A stretch of DNA of 64,000 bases from positions 124,001 through 188,000 of the forward strand of contig JAGAJB010000002.1 of assembly GCA_017626295.1 (NCBI GenBank). Direction: 5' to 3'. This document shows, one piece after another, positions 16,538 through 25,097 of this stretch; the stretch's first letter is position 1; each line of letters starts with the position of its first letter. The notes below the pieces were generated by a model. The model was not told the origin of the DNA. It ran no database searches and worked only from the letters and a program-made list of their open reading frames with translations. The stretch is from Clostridia bacterium (GTDB lineage: Bacteria > Bacillota > Clostridia > Oscillospirales > Acutalibacteraceae). Made by a program: the position numbers and the translations under genes.

Positions 16538-17695
16538 ATGGAAAAAATACGTTTAGGTATTATCGGTGTAGGTAATATGGGTTCAAGCCATATTAAAAAC
16601 GCACTTAACGGTAAAATGCCGGAAATAGAAATAACTGCAGTTGCAGATATTAAACCCGACAGACTCCAATGGGCAAAAGAGCAACTTCCCGATGTTAAAA
16701 CTTATAACACCGCATCAGAACTTATGGATTCGGGTGATGTGGATGCAGTTCTCATTGCTACACCTCACTACGATCATCCGCCCCTTGTTATAGAGGCTTT
16801 GAAAAAAGGTCTTCACGTTATGAGTGAAAAACCTGCGGGCGTTTATACAAAGCAAGTACGCGAAATGAATGCCGTTGCTGATAAGAGCGATAAAATTTTT
16901 GCTATTATGTTCAATCAGCGTACAAATTGCCTTTACAGAAAAGCCCACGAAATAGTTCACAGCGGTAAATACGGCGAGATGAAGCGTGTTACTTGGATTA
17001 TTACAGATTGGTACAGAACACAGGCTTATTATAATTCAGGCGGATGGCGTGCAACATGGTCCGGTGAAGGTGGCGGCGTTTTACTTAACCAATGTCCTCA
17101 TCAACTTGACCTTTGGCAGTGGATTTGCGGTATGCCCGAAAAAATTACTGCGGTTTGCCACGAAGGAAAATGGCATAATATTGAAGTTGAAGACGATGTT
17201 ATGATTTATGCCGAATACCCCAACGGTGCGACAGGTACATTTATTACTACAACAGGTGATTTCCCCGGTACAAACCGCCTTGAAATCACACTCGATAAAG
17301 CAAAACTTATCTGTGAAAACGGTAAACTTACAGTTTGCGAAGTTGCTCAGAGCGTTAGTGAGTTCACTAAAAATGCAGAAGAAGGATTCGGCTCAATTGA
17401 TTATGAAACATACGAGGCTGAACTTGACGGCAGAAATATTCAGCATCCCGAGGTTATGAATAAATTTGCAGGCGCAATTCTCAGAGGTGAGCCTCTTACC
17501 GCATCAGGTCAAGAGGGTATTAACGGACTTATGATTTCCAATGCGGCGTTCCTTTCATCCTGGCTGGGAAAAACTGTTACACTTCCTATTGATGAAGAAC
17601 TTTTCTATAATCTTCTTCAAGAAAAAATTAAGAATTCCGATTTCGTTAAAGAAGTAAAAGAAGTTGTAAACGAAAATATGGATTCAACATATTAA
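16538..17695 (+). CDS. Gfo/Idh/MocA family NAD(P)-dependent oxidoreductase
   Basis: 385 aa. The N-terminal Rossmann fold has LGIIGVGNMGSSHIKNAL (GxGxxG at residues 9-14). The dinucleotide/sugar site motif is HVMSEKPAGVYTKQVREM, with the EKP lysine near residue 96. The C-terminal alpha/beta domain includes GGGVLLNQCPHQLDLWQWICG near 180, where the D-x-x-x-W and His are typical of sugar or inositol dehydrogenases. The exact substrate is unknown; no sugar pathway genes adjoin it. AGAGAGGGC precedes the ATG. The next gene starts 12 bases after the stop. Confidence 0.9.
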   Translation: MEKIRLGIIGVGNMGSSHIKNALNGKMPEIEITAVADIKPDRLQWAKEQLPDVKTYNTASELMDSGDVDAVLIATPHYDHPPLVIEALKKGLHVMSEKPAGVYTKQVREMNAVADKSDKIFAIMFNQRTNCLYRKAHEIVHSGKYGEMKRVTWIITDWYRTQAYYNSGGWRATWSGEGGGVLLNQCPHQLDLWQWICGMPEKITAVCHEGKWHNIEVEDDVMIYAEYPNGATGTFITTTGDFPGTNRLEITLDKAKLICENGKLTVCEVAQSVSEFTKNAEEGFGSIDYETYEAELDGRNIQHPEVMNKFAGAILRGEPLTASGQEGINGLMISNAAFLSSWLGKTVTLPIDEELFYNLLQEKIKNSDFVKEVKEVVNENMDSTY

Positions 17696-17707
17696 CAAGG
17701 GGGAACT

Positions 17708-18829
17708 ATGACTAATAAATATTTAAAGTTTATAATTTCAATTTCAGTAATTTTATGTGTTCTTTGCAGTTCTTTAACAGTAGTTTTCGCGGCTCCTAAT
17801 GAAACAACCGGAGATACTACCGAAATTGAAACTGATATTTTTAAAGACCCTGATGTTACAGAGGAAGATACAACAAAGAAAGTAGGACTTATTATCGGTG
17901 AGCCTACAACAGAGCCCGTTACTTCTGTACCTGCAACAACAGAGCCTGAAACAACAGAGCCGACTACTGTAAATAAAAAGCCGAGTTATAACAATAATAC
18001 ACAAACTACTCGTCGGAAAACTACTACTGAAAAAGAAACTGAAGTTGCGGCAAGTATAACTTCCACAACAGCAGAGGAAACAACTTTACCTGAAGGTTCA
18101 TTTTATGTGTATCTTGAACTTAATAACGGTCAGCCCCGTTTAAAACGTATTCTTGATGAACCCGGTCTTGTGCCGCAACCCAATGATCCTGTTCGTAAAG
18201 GCTATATTTTCGATGGTTGGTATGCAGATCCACAATTAACAACACAGTGGAATTTCCTTTCTTCCGTTGCGGATGAAAAAACAGTCATTTACGCTAAATG
18301 GGTAGCGGATGCCAGCACAGTAGTTTATAATGTCAAGGTGTCAAAAATGGTTGGCGGTACCGTTCAGGTAAACCCGATGACAGCCAGTGAAGGCGAGCCT
18401 GTTATTATCACCGTTTTACCTGAAGAAGGAAAAAGGGTTGTTGCAGGTAGTCTTAAAATTAACGGTGAATCAAGTGATGTTTTCAGTTTTATAATGCCGG
18501 CAAAAGATGTGGTAATCAGCGCAGAGTTTGAAGATATACCCGTAAGCGAACTTGATGAAGATGAAGAAAAATCAGTTCTTCTGTTCATAATAGGTGCTGC
18601 AATTATAGTTATCGCAATTATTGTTGTAGTTATTATAGTGTTAAGAAGAAGAGCAGTTTTGAACAATGCGGAGTTTGATGAAAACGGTGCGCTTATAATT
18701 GATGATGACGATGATGACGTTTGGATAGATGAATCAATAGTTATTGAAGATGGCTTTGCAAACGGTAAAAAAGTCAAAGAAAATGTTGAGCCGGATTACG
18801 GCGAACCCGAAGTTAATAACGATTACTAA
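17708..18829 (+). CDS. Thr-rich cell-surface protein with InlB/Flg_new repeat and C-terminal membrane anchor
   Basis: 373 aa. An N-terminal signal peptide ends near VVFAAPNE (about residue 28). A low-complexity linker follows (residues 45-120: TTEPVTSVPATTEPETTEPTT-type repeats). Then comes one Listeria-Bacteroides (Flg_new/InlB B) repeat around residues 140-200 (KGYIFDGWYADPQLTTQWNF) and a Gly/Val beta domain of the MVGGTVQVNP type. A C-terminal membrane segment (FIIGAAIIVIAIIVVVIIVL) ends in basic RRR, and the cytoplasmic tail is very acidic (DDDDDD). It has no LPXTG motif. The role is probably surface-exposed binding or scaffolding. Confidence 0.85.
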   Translation: MTNKYLKFIISISVILCVLCSSLTVVFAAPNETTGDTTEIETDIFKDPDVTEEDTTKKVGLIIGEPTTEPVTSVPATTEPETTEPTTVNKKPSYNNNTQTTRRKTTTEKETEVAASITSTTAEETTLPEGSFYVYLELNNGQPRLKRILDEPGLVPQPNDPVRKGYIFDGWYADPQLTTQWNFLSSVADEKTVIYAKWVADASTVVYNVKVSKMVGGTVQVNPMTASEGEPVIITVLPEEGKRVVAGSLKINGESSDVFSFIMPAKDVVISAEFEDIPVSELDEDEEKSVLLFIIGAAIIVIAIIVVVIIVLRRRAVLNNAEFDENGALIIDDDDDDVWIDESIVIEDGFANGKKVKENVEPDYGEPEVNNDY

Positions 18830-18832
18830 AAT

Positions 18833-18867
18833 AAAAACTTCCGAACTTTTTCGTTCGGAAGTTTTTT
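18833..18867. terminator. Shared convergent terminator
   Basis: The 11-bp stem AACTTCCGAAC/GTTCGGAAGTT has A- and T-runs on both sides. It serves the surface protein gene (plus) and uxaA (minus, stop at 18869). Confidence 0.88.
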
Positions 18868-18868
18868 G

Positions 18869-20338
18869 TTATAATATTATACCGTCTTTGAATATGGCGA
18901 TTTCTTCATAGCCGTTTAATTCGTTCAGAGTTCTTTTGCCGTCGGCAACGTCAATAATAAGTTTTAAAAGATTTTTTTCAGCATCTTCAAAAGTTTCGCC
19001 CTCTAAAAGAGTACCTGCATTAAAATCTATCCAGGATTTTTTCTTTTGGTATAAAGACGAGTTGGTACTGATTTTAATGGTGGGAACGGGCGCTCCTAAG
19101 GGTGTACCTCTTCCCGTGGTGAAAAGAATCACAGAGGCTTCTGCGCAAGTGAGATTTGTGGTGGAAACAATATCGTTTCCGGGACCCCACAGAAGCGATA
19201 AACCGCTTTTTTTACAAGGGCTATATAACCCCAGTACATCCGTAACAGTTGAAAAACCGCCTTTTGTAATGCAACCCAAAGACTTTTCTTCCAAGGTTGT
19301 AATTCCGCCGTCTTTATTACCGGGTGATGGGTTTTTGTACACAACTTGACCGTGGTCCGTGAAATATTTTTTAAATCCGTTAATCATTTCAACACAGGAA
19401 TTAAAAACATTTTCGTTAATCGAACGTTCCGTAAGACGAGTTTCTGCCCCGAACATTTCGGGAACTTCGGTGAGTATGGTTTTTGCTTTTACAGAAGTCA
19501 GTTTATCACAGATTTTACCGCACAAGGGGTTTGCGGTTATGCCTGAAAATCCGTCAGACCCACCGCATTTAAAACCGACTGTAAGTTTTTCTATGGGCTG
19601 TTCGGTGCGTTTATCATTTTTAGTGATAGCGTAAATGCTTTTAATGATTTCCACACCCTCAGAAATTTCATCATCACATTCCTGCATATTAAGTGTGCGG
19701 ATTCTGTTGGTGTCGTAGTCGCCTAAAAAATGCGACATATTATCAAGGTTGTTGTTTTCGCAACCGAGGGAAACCAAAAGGGCACCGCCTGCATTAGGAT
19801 GTTTGCAAAGTGCTGCAAGACATTTTGCGGTATTGTCTGCATCATCACCTAGTTGCGAACAACCGTAAGGGTGGGTGAGTGCGCAAACAGTGTTGTCAGT
19901 AATACCTAAGAGAGAGGACGCCTTTTTTGCAATGTCCACGGCAGTTTTGTTAGCGCAACCAACGGTAGGTATAACAAAAATTCTGTTTCGTATACCGACT
20001 TTACCGTTATCTCGCAGAAAACCATGAAAAGTTAAATCCGATTTATGAGGGGAGTAAATGAAGTCACCCTTAAAAATATAATCTTCACTTTCGGTAAGCG
20101 CCGTTTTTAAATTGTGGGTGTGGATATGTTCCCCCGCTTTTATGTTCTCGATTGCAATACCGATGGGAAAACCGTATTTGATTACTTTTTCGCCCGAAGT
20201 AATATTTTTGAGTGCAAGTTTGTGCTTTTCGGGAACATCGGTTTTTAAAGTGGTGTTCCCGAAAGAATCGCCTTTTTTGAGGTCACAAAGGGCTACGGCA
20301 ACATTATCATTTTCATTTATAATAATCGCTTTATCCAT
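18869..20338 (-). CDS. uxaA: Altronate dehydratase UxaA
   Basis: 489 aa. It converts D-altronate to 2-keto-3-deoxygluconate in galacturonate catabolism. An N-terminal SAF-type domain (residues 1-75, KAIIINENDNVAVALCDLKKGD) is followed by the UxaA catalytic region: GFLRDNGKVGIRNR near 104, VIPTVGCANKTA, HPYGCSQLGDD with conserved Cys and His, GGSDGFSGITANPLCG near 258 and FTTGRGTPLGAPVPTIKIS near 428. It is the last gene of the operon; its ATG overlaps the uxaB stop by one base (TAATG). Confidence 0.95.
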   Translation of the reverse strand: MDKAIIINENDNVAVALCDLKKGDSFGNTTLKTDVPEKHKLALKNITSGEKVIKYGFPIGIAIENIKAGEHIHTHNLKTALTESEDYIFKGDFIYSPHKSDLTFHGFLRDNGKVGIRNRIFVIPTVGCANKTAVDIAKKASSLLGITDNTVCALTHPYGCSQLGDDADNTAKCLAALCKHPNAGGALLVSLGCENNNLDNMSHFLGDYDTNRIRTLNMQECDDEISEGVEIIKSIYAITKNDKRTEQPIEKLTVGFKCGGSDGFSGITANPLCGKICDKLTSVKAKTILTEVPEMFGAETRLTERSINENVFNSCVEMINGFKKYFTDHGQVVYKNPSPGNKDGGITTLEEKSLGCITKGGFSTVTDVLGLYSPCKKSGLSLLWGPGNDIVSTTNLTCAEASVILFTTGRGTPLGAPVPTIKISTNSSLYQKKKSWIDFNAGTLLEGETFEDAEKNLLKLIIDVADGKRTLNELNGYEEIAIFKDGIIL

Positions 20339-21783
20339 TATAAATGCTCCATTGTGGCTTTTACACCGTGTTTTTTTATTAAGTCTAAAGTATCTTTAAC
20401 GAATGGAACTGCACCGTCTATTTCTGTAAGGTCACAACCCCAGAAATCTGTATTACCGAGAACGGATGCAACCTTGTCGGTGGTGCTGTTTAGACCGTTA
20501 AAGAAGTCAAGCACATCTTTGTTATCACGGATTTCGTATGTATTTCCGTTTCTTTTTCCTGTGAAATGTCCGTTATCGTCATATTGACCGTTGTAAAACT
20601 CAATAAGGCAAGAAAGACCGAATAATAATCTTTTCGGGAATTTGCCGTTTTTAATGTTATCAAGTAGTGACGGCAAACATCTTGCTTTATATTTTGAAAC
20701 CGAGTTAAGAGATATATCCAATAGTCTGTGGTCAATAAACGGGTTGTTGAATCTTTCAAGTACAGAAGAGGCAAACGCCTCTTTTTCCGCTTCCGGTAAC
20801 GGAATAAACGGAATAACTTCCTCTTTAAGAGCAGTTATAATAAAATCAGAGAAAACTTTATCGTTCATCATATCTCTTACAATATCGAAACCGCTGAGAT
20901 ATGCCCCCAAAACGCTTATTGTGTGAGCACCGTTGAGAATACGGACTTTTCTCATTTTATATGCGGAAATATCGTCACAAAAAACTGCATCCAGCCCTGT
21001 TTTATGAACAGGGAAAATCTCTTTTAACCCCTTTTTATCCTCAATTGCCCAAAAAAAGAAAGGCTCGGCGGTATCCAAAAGATTATCGGTATAACCGAGT
21101 TTTTCTGAAATCTCTTCAATATCTTTTTTAGGATAACCTGTAACAATTCTGTCTACAAGCGTGTTTGAAAAACTGCATTTATCTAACCAAAGCGAAAAAC
21201 TTTCGGGAAGATTCCACATATGAGCGTACTGTTTAACGCATTTCAGAAGTTCTGAGCCGTTGTTATCAATAAGTTCAACGGGTAATATGTAAACTGTGCT
21301 GAGGCTACTGCCGTTAAAATGAGAAAAGCGCTCATATAAAAATCTGGTAAGTTTTGCAGGGTATGATGATGGTGGGACATCATCGAACTTGTCTTTTTCA
21401 CAGAAAAAGATACCTGCTTCGGTAGTGTTTGATATAATTATTTTTAAATCTTCGCTTCGGGCAATTTCTAAAAGGCTTTCAAAATTACGGTAAGGGTCAA
21501 TACACCTTGAAACGCTTTCAATTACCCTTGTTTTTTCAATTGTTTCACCGTTTTCTCTTCCGCGAAGAACTAACGTATAAATACCGTTTTGGGTATTTAT
21601 TAAATCACAAAGACCGTTTTCGATGGGTTGGCATATTACAACATTACCGTCAAAAAGAGCCTTTTCGTTCATTATATCCACAATGTAATCTGCAAAGGCT
21701 CTCAGGAAATTACCTTCGCCGAATTGCAGTATTTTTTCGGGTCTCTCAACTTTTCTTTGGTGAATTTTATTTAAAGTTTTCAT
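20338..21783 (-). CDS. uxaB: Tagaturonate reductase UxaB
   Basis: 481 aa. It reduces D-tagaturonate to D-altronate with NADH. It belongs to the mannitol dehydrogenase/polyol dehydrogenase family: ILQFGEGNFLRAFADYIVD near residue 17 (nucleotide binding), ISNTTEAGIFF, PVELIDNNGSELLKCVKQYA and the catalytic-region KMRKVRILNGAHTISVLGAYL near 283. The ribosome site is GAGG 7 bases upstream. The start region, including ribosome site and first 11 codons, is exactly duplicated upstream as a 44-bp tandem repeat. Isomerase UxaC and 2-keto-3-deoxygluconate kinase genes are not in the window. Confidence 0.95.
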   Translation of the reverse strand: MKTLNKIHQRKVERPEKILQFGEGNFLRAFADYIVDIMNEKALFDGNVVICQPIENGLCDLINTQNGIYTLVLRGRENGETIEKTRVIESVSRCIDPYRNFESLLEIARSEDLKIIISNTTEAGIFFCEKDKFDDVPPSSYPAKLTRFLYERFSHFNGSSLSTVYILPVELIDNNGSELLKCVKQYAHMWNLPESFSLWLDKCSFSNTLVDRIVTGYPKKDIEEISEKLGYTDNLLDTAEPFFFWAIEDKKGLKEIFPVHKTGLDAVFCDDISAYKMRKVRILNGAHTISVLGAYLSGFDIVRDMMNDKVFSDFIITALKEEVIPFIPLPEAEKEAFASSVLERFNNPFIDHRLLDISLNSVSKYKARCLPSLLDNIKNGKFPKRLLFGLSCLIEFYNGQYDDNGHFTGKRNGNTYEIRDNKDVLDFFNGLNSTTDKVASVLGNTDFWGCDLTEIDGAVPFVKDTLDLIKKHGVKATMEHL

Positions 21784-21838
21784 AATATTGCCTCTTTTCT
21801 TTGGTGAATTTTATTTAAAGTTTTCATAATATTGCCTC
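21751..21838 (-). repeat. Perfect 44-bp tandem duplication at the uxaB start
   Basis: Positions 21751-21794 and 21795-21838 are identical. Each unit holds, on the minus strand, GAGGCAATATT, an ATG and ten further codons of uxaB. The outer copy overlaps the stop codon of the transporter gene. Confidence 0.97.
21780..21827 (-). CDS. 15-codon leader peptide created by the duplication
   Basis: The upstream copy of the uxaB start opens the frame MKTLNKIHQRKEAIL, then TGA. That stop overlaps the real uxaB ATG (ATGA), so ribosomes from the duplicate start could reinitiate at uxaB. It has the same GAGG ribosome site as uxaB. It is probably a by-product of the duplication, with possible translational coupling. 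Confidence 0.5.
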   Translation of the reverse strand: MKTLNKIHQRKEAIL

Positions 21839-23288
21839 AGTTATAATTTATCGCTACCATTAAAAGCATTATTGCGGCGGAGAAAATGAATTCGCCCACA
21901 AATAGTTTCCAGGACCATTTTATCCACTTTCCGTAGGATACACCTATAAGTCCTATGGCAATTATCATTATACCGCTTGTTGGATATAAAAGGTTTGTAA
22001 AACCGTCTGCCATACAGAATGTGGTTACAACGCTTTGACGGGTGATACCGACTAAATCAGAAAGCGGTGCTATAAGGGGCATTATAAGAAATGCTTTTGC
22101 AGTTCCGCTGCCTATAAAAAATTCAAGTACCGCAATGACTACGAACAGTAAAAGTATGGCGACAGAGGGCGAAAGGTCTTGCATAATATTATTTAATTCA
22201 AAAAGAATTGTATGCATAATTTTTCCTTCGCTTAACACGTAGGATATTGCAACAACAAAGATTATAAGAGGTATTGCAGGGGCAATACTCTTTGCACCCT
22301 GTAAGAAACTTAAGGCTAATTTCTTGCCCTTTAATCCTGTGAAATAACCTGCCAGAAGTCCGCCCGAAGTGAAAAGCACTGCCATAGCAGGAAGCGAAAG
22401 TAAACCGCCTGTGTTTAAAATGAAGTCGAGGATAATGAAACCTACATCAATGAGCATACAGATAACAAAAGCCTTCGTGCCTTTTTGAATGTTTTTATCA
22501 CCTAAAACAGCGTCGGCATCAGATAAACTGTACTTTTCGCGAAGTGATTTATCGGATTCGTAAACGATGGATTTTGTGGGATTTTTTTCAATTCTTTTTG
22601 CGTATGTGTAAAGGAAAACGAAAAGGATAAGATATACGCCCGCAAAAACTATAAGGCGAAGCCAAAGGCCCGAAAAAACTTCAAGGCCTGCCAGTTTTTG
22701 AACCGTTACAACATTGAAAGGATTGAACGTTGCGGCGGTGAATCCCCAGGCAATCGAAACAAGGCTGAGACCCAGACCTACAAGGGAATCCCACCCTAAA
22801 GCAAGGGAAACCGCTACCGCTATGGGAACAAGGGTAATAGATTCCTCAAGGATACCTGCGGTGGAACTTAAAAGCATACATACGAAAATAACAACAGTCA
22901 TAAGAGTGTACTTTTTGTGGCTGAATTTTTTTATGAGCGTTGCCATAATGTATTTGAGTATTCCGCATTTATCAAGTATAAGGAAAGAACCGCCGATAAG
23001 AACTATCATCAGAATTATAGTAATACCTGTTGCGGCTTGACTGCTTGCAAAACAAAGTATGGGTGAAAGCAAAATTTTCCAAACAGGCATCTTGTAATCT
23101 TCAAGAAGTGTGTATGTTCCGTCAACGATTACCTCGTGACCGTTCTGAACTGCAACTTCATATTCGCCTCGGGGCATTGTCTGGGTTAAAACGCCTATGA
23201 ACGCCAACACTGCCAAAAGTACCAGTGTCAGTGCAATCATAGTTTTCTTATTTAATTGTAATCCCATATCTATACTTTTATTTTCCAT
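21837..23288 (-). CDS. YfcC-family (DcuC-like) anion/hexuronate-type permease
   Basis: 483 aa with about 12 membrane segments. It resembles the YfcC/DcuC-type ion transporter superfamily: LTQTMPRGEYE near residue 35, GGSFLILDKCGILKYIMATLIKKF, SSTAGILEESITLVPIAVAVSLALG near 140, and the repeat-like FFIGSGTAKAFLIMPLIAPL near 396 with FTNLLYPTSGIM. Family members are annotated as C4-dicarboxylate or amino-acid-type carriers. Here its position as first gene of an uxaB-uxaA operon suggests uptake of a hexuronate or aldonate; this is inference. GAGG lies 8 bases before the ATG. Confidence 0.88.
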   Translation of the reverse strand: MENKSIDMGLQLNKKTMIALTLVLLAVLAFIGVLTQTMPRGEYEVAVQNGHEVIVDGTYTLLEDYKMPVWKILLSPILCFASSQAATGITIILMIVLIGGSFLILDKCGILKYIMATLIKKFSHKKYTLMTVVIFVCMLLSSTAGILEESITLVPIAVAVSLALGWDSLVGLGLSLVSIAWGFTAATFNPFNVVTVQKLAGLEVFSGLWLRLIVFAGVYLILFVFLYTYAKRIEKNPTKSIVYESDKSLREKYSLSDADAVLGDKNIQKGTKAFVICMLIDVGFIILDFILNTGGLLSLPAMAVLFTSGGLLAGYFTGLKGKKLALSFLQGAKSIAPAIPLIIFVVAISYVLSEGKIMHTILFELNNIMQDLSPSVAILLLFVVIAVLEFFIGSGTAKAFLIMPLIAPLSDLVGITRQSVVTTFCMADGFTNLLYPTSGIMIIAIGLIGVSYGKWIKWSWKLFVGEFIFSAAIMLLMVAINYN

Positions 23289-23320
23289 CGTATACCTCTT
23301 AGATAGATTTTATTTAAAGT

Positions 23321-23349
23321 ATTATACACAAACCTGTATATGAATACAA
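23321..23349 (-). promoter_or_regulatory. Promoter and operator of the uxaB-uxaA operon
   Basis: On the minus strand TTGTAT and TATAAT are 17 bases apart. The spacer and -10 contain TATACA-N6-TGTATA, with outer GTATT/AATAC, a palindrome of the kind bound by GntR-family hexuronate regulators. No regulator gene of that type is in the window. Confidence 0.65.
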
Positions 23350-23370
23350 GTAAAAATCGTGTATTTTTAA

Positions 23371-23399
23371 TTGACAAAGGTTGTTTTTATAAATATAAT
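23371..23399 (+). promoter_or_regulatory. Promoter of the phosphatase-trmB operon
   Basis: Consensus TTGACA and TATAAT are 17 bases apart, about 24 bases before the start codon at 23423. The element is divergent from the hexuronate operon promoter. Confidence 0.8.
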
Positions 23400-23422
23400 A
23401 TTTTCTGTCAGGGGGGAGAAAG

Positions 23423-24217
23423 ATGCGGATACTGGAACAGTTTATAAAAGGTAAAAAGCAAGACCAAACGCTTTGCGAGGATATGCTTTTTGTAAACGAT
23501 AATTTTATTGCGGTTGCCGACGGAGTTACTGCTAAAACAAATACGGAATTTCATGGTAAAACAGGGGGCAGAGCCGCGGCGGAAAAAGTGTGCGAAGCGG
23601 TATCGGAATTCCCTGAGGATATAAATGTTTTTGATGCAGTAAAAGTTATGACCGAAAAGGTAGTTTCTCTTTATACAGCGGACAAGCCTTTAGGTACGGC
23701 ATCGGTGGGAGTTATTATATTCAGTAAATTCAGAAATGAAATCTGGAGTGTGGGCGATTGCCAATGCTTTATAAATGATGACTTTTTCTCCCACGAAAAA
23801 GAAATAGACAGAATTGTTTCCGATATGCGTGCCCTCGTTCTTGAAATGGGCAGACGAAACGGAATGACTGAAAAAGAACTTTTTGAAAATGACATCGGAA
23901 GAGAGTTCATTTTACCTGTAATTAAAAAACAACAGATTTTTGCAAATTCTGACGGCAGGTTTTCATACGGTGTAATAAACGGAATGCCTGTGTATGAAAA
24001 GGATATTGTTGTACATAAAGTGAAACAGGGGGATGAAATAATTCTTGCAAGCGACGGTTACCCCGAACTTTTAAAAACGCTCGCTGAAAGCGAAGAAAGA
24101 TTAAAAGAAGAAATAAAAAATAATCCCTTGTGCGACGGCGATTACCGTTCAACAAAAGGGATAAAAAAGGACTGGGCATCATTTGATGACAGAACATATA
24201 TAAGGTTTAAGGTTTAA
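23423..24217 (+). CDS. PP2C-like protein phosphatase
   Basis: 264 aa. The metal-binding Asp residues of PP2C/PPM phosphatases are recognisable: CEDMLFVNDNFIAVADGVTA (residues 19-38), IWSVGDCQCF near 110, IILASDGYPELL near 209 and a terminal DDRTYIRF near 256 for the last metal ligand. Such enzymes dephosphorylate Ser/Thr residues; no partner kinase gene is nearby. AGGGGGGAG is an unusually strong ribosome site 5 bases before the ATG. trmB starts 3 bases after its stop, so the two are an operon. Confidence 0.82.
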   Translation: MRILEQFIKGKKQDQTLCEDMLFVNDNFIAVADGVTAKTNTEFHGKTGGRAAAEKVCEAVSEFPEDINVFDAVKVMTEKVVSLYTADKPLGTASVGVIIFSKFRNEIWSVGDCQCFINDDFFSHEKEIDRIVSDMRALVLEMGRRNGMTEKELFENDIGREFILPVIKKQQIFANSDGRFSYGVINGMPVYEKDIVVHKVKQGDEIILASDGYPELLKTLAESEERLKEEIKNNPLCDGDYRSTKGIKKDWASFDDRTYIRFKV

Positions 24218-24220
24218 TTT

Positions 24221-24862
24221 ATGAGAGTAAAAAAGAAAAAACACGGTGCAGAAAGATTAGAAGCCTGTGGCAAAATTGTAATTAAAGATTTAAGAGCAGA
24301 GGGAAATACATCCCAACAACTTTTCGGAAACGATAACCCTATACGCATTGAAATCGGTTGCGGTAAAGGGGATTTTATTGTAGGTACAGCGGCTAAAGAG
24401 CCTGATGTAAACTTCCTTGCAGTTGAAAAAGTTTCCGATGTACTTATGCTTGCCGCTGAGAAAGTAAAAAAGTCGGAACTTCCAAACGTGAGAGTTTGTT
24501 GCGTTGATGCTAAAGAACTTGCAGAAATTTTCCCCGAAGGCAGTATAGACAGAATTTATCTTAACTTCTCTGACCCGTGGCCTAAATCAAGACACGAAAA
24601 GAGAAGGCTTACATACAGAACATTCCTTGAAATCTATAAAAAAATATTAAAACCCGACGGTGCGGTGTATTTTAAAACAGATAACCGCGGACTTTTTGAT
24701 TTTTCTTTAGAGGAATTCAAAGAATTCGGCATGCACCTTGAAAAACTTACTTTCGACCTTCATAACTCGGAGTATATGGAAGGCAATGTTATGACAGAAT
24801 ACGAGAGACGTTTTTCAGGGATGGGCGTATCTATAAACAGAGTTGAAGGGTACTTCCGTTAA
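24221..24862 (+). CDS. trmB: tRNA (guanine-N7-)-methyltransferase TrmB
   Basis: 213 aa. It methylates G46 in the variable loop of tRNAs. Class I SAM fold: RIEIGCGKGDFIVGTA near residue 42 and AVEKVSDVLMLAAEK near 67. The diagnostic NFSDPWPKSRHEKRRL near 114 is followed by FKTDNRGLFDFS and a terminal TEYERRFSGMG-type region. It is coupled to the upstream phosphatase gene (3-base gap). It is followed by about 450 bases of non-coding, repeat-rich DNA. Confidence 0.96.
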   Translation: MRVKKKKHGAERLEACGKIVIKDLRAEGNTSQQLFGNDNPIRIEIGCGKGDFIVGTAAKEPDVNFLAVEKVSDVLMLAAEKVKKSELPNVRVCCVDAKELAEIFPEGSIDRIYLNFSDPWPKSRHEKRRLTYRTFLEIYKKILKPDGAVYFKTDNRGLFDFSLEEFKEFGMHLEKLTFDLHNSEYMEGNVMTEYERRFSGMGVSINRVEGYFR

Positions 24863-24865
24863 ATA

Positions 24866-24946
24866 CAAAATGCAGAATGCAAAATTTCGGGGCTTCGCCG
24901 ATTATAATGCGTAATTCGTAATCGGAACGCTTTAGCGTTGATTATA
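24866..24946 (+). repeat. Dispersed ATGCAAAAT/GATTATA repeat, copy 2 (double)
   Basis: A TGCAGAATGCAAAATTTCGG stretch is followed by mini-hairpin GGC-TTC-GCC (24891-24899) and GATTATA (24900-24906). A second mini-hairpin AACGC-TTTA-GCGTT (24926-24939) is followed directly by another GATTATA (24940-24946). The hairpins differ in sequence but the linker is constant. Confidence 0.75.
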
Positions 24947-25023
24947 AGACCTCGAATAAAACAATTGACTACCGTAGGGTTTAGGCTTGCCTGAATCACA
25001 ACAATAAATTTGAAAATAATGGT

Positions 25024-25073
25024 AACTACCATAGAACAGACATACTTTTGTCGTTCTATGGTAGTTGTTTTTT
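25024..25073 (+). terminator. Strong terminator hairpin downstream of trmB
   Basis: A 14-bp perfect stem AACTACCATAGAAC/GTTCTATGGTAGTT, extended inward by GAC/GTC, is followed by GTTTTTT. It lies 160 bases after the trmB stop. Confidence 0.8.
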
Positions 25074-25097
25074 GATAAAATACTGTTCCAAATACTT

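Noticed and set aside
18364..18777. Ser/Ile-rich minus-strand open frame opposite the surface protein
   Set aside because: It mirrors the hydrophobic and Asp-rich codons of the plus-strand gene and has no start signals.
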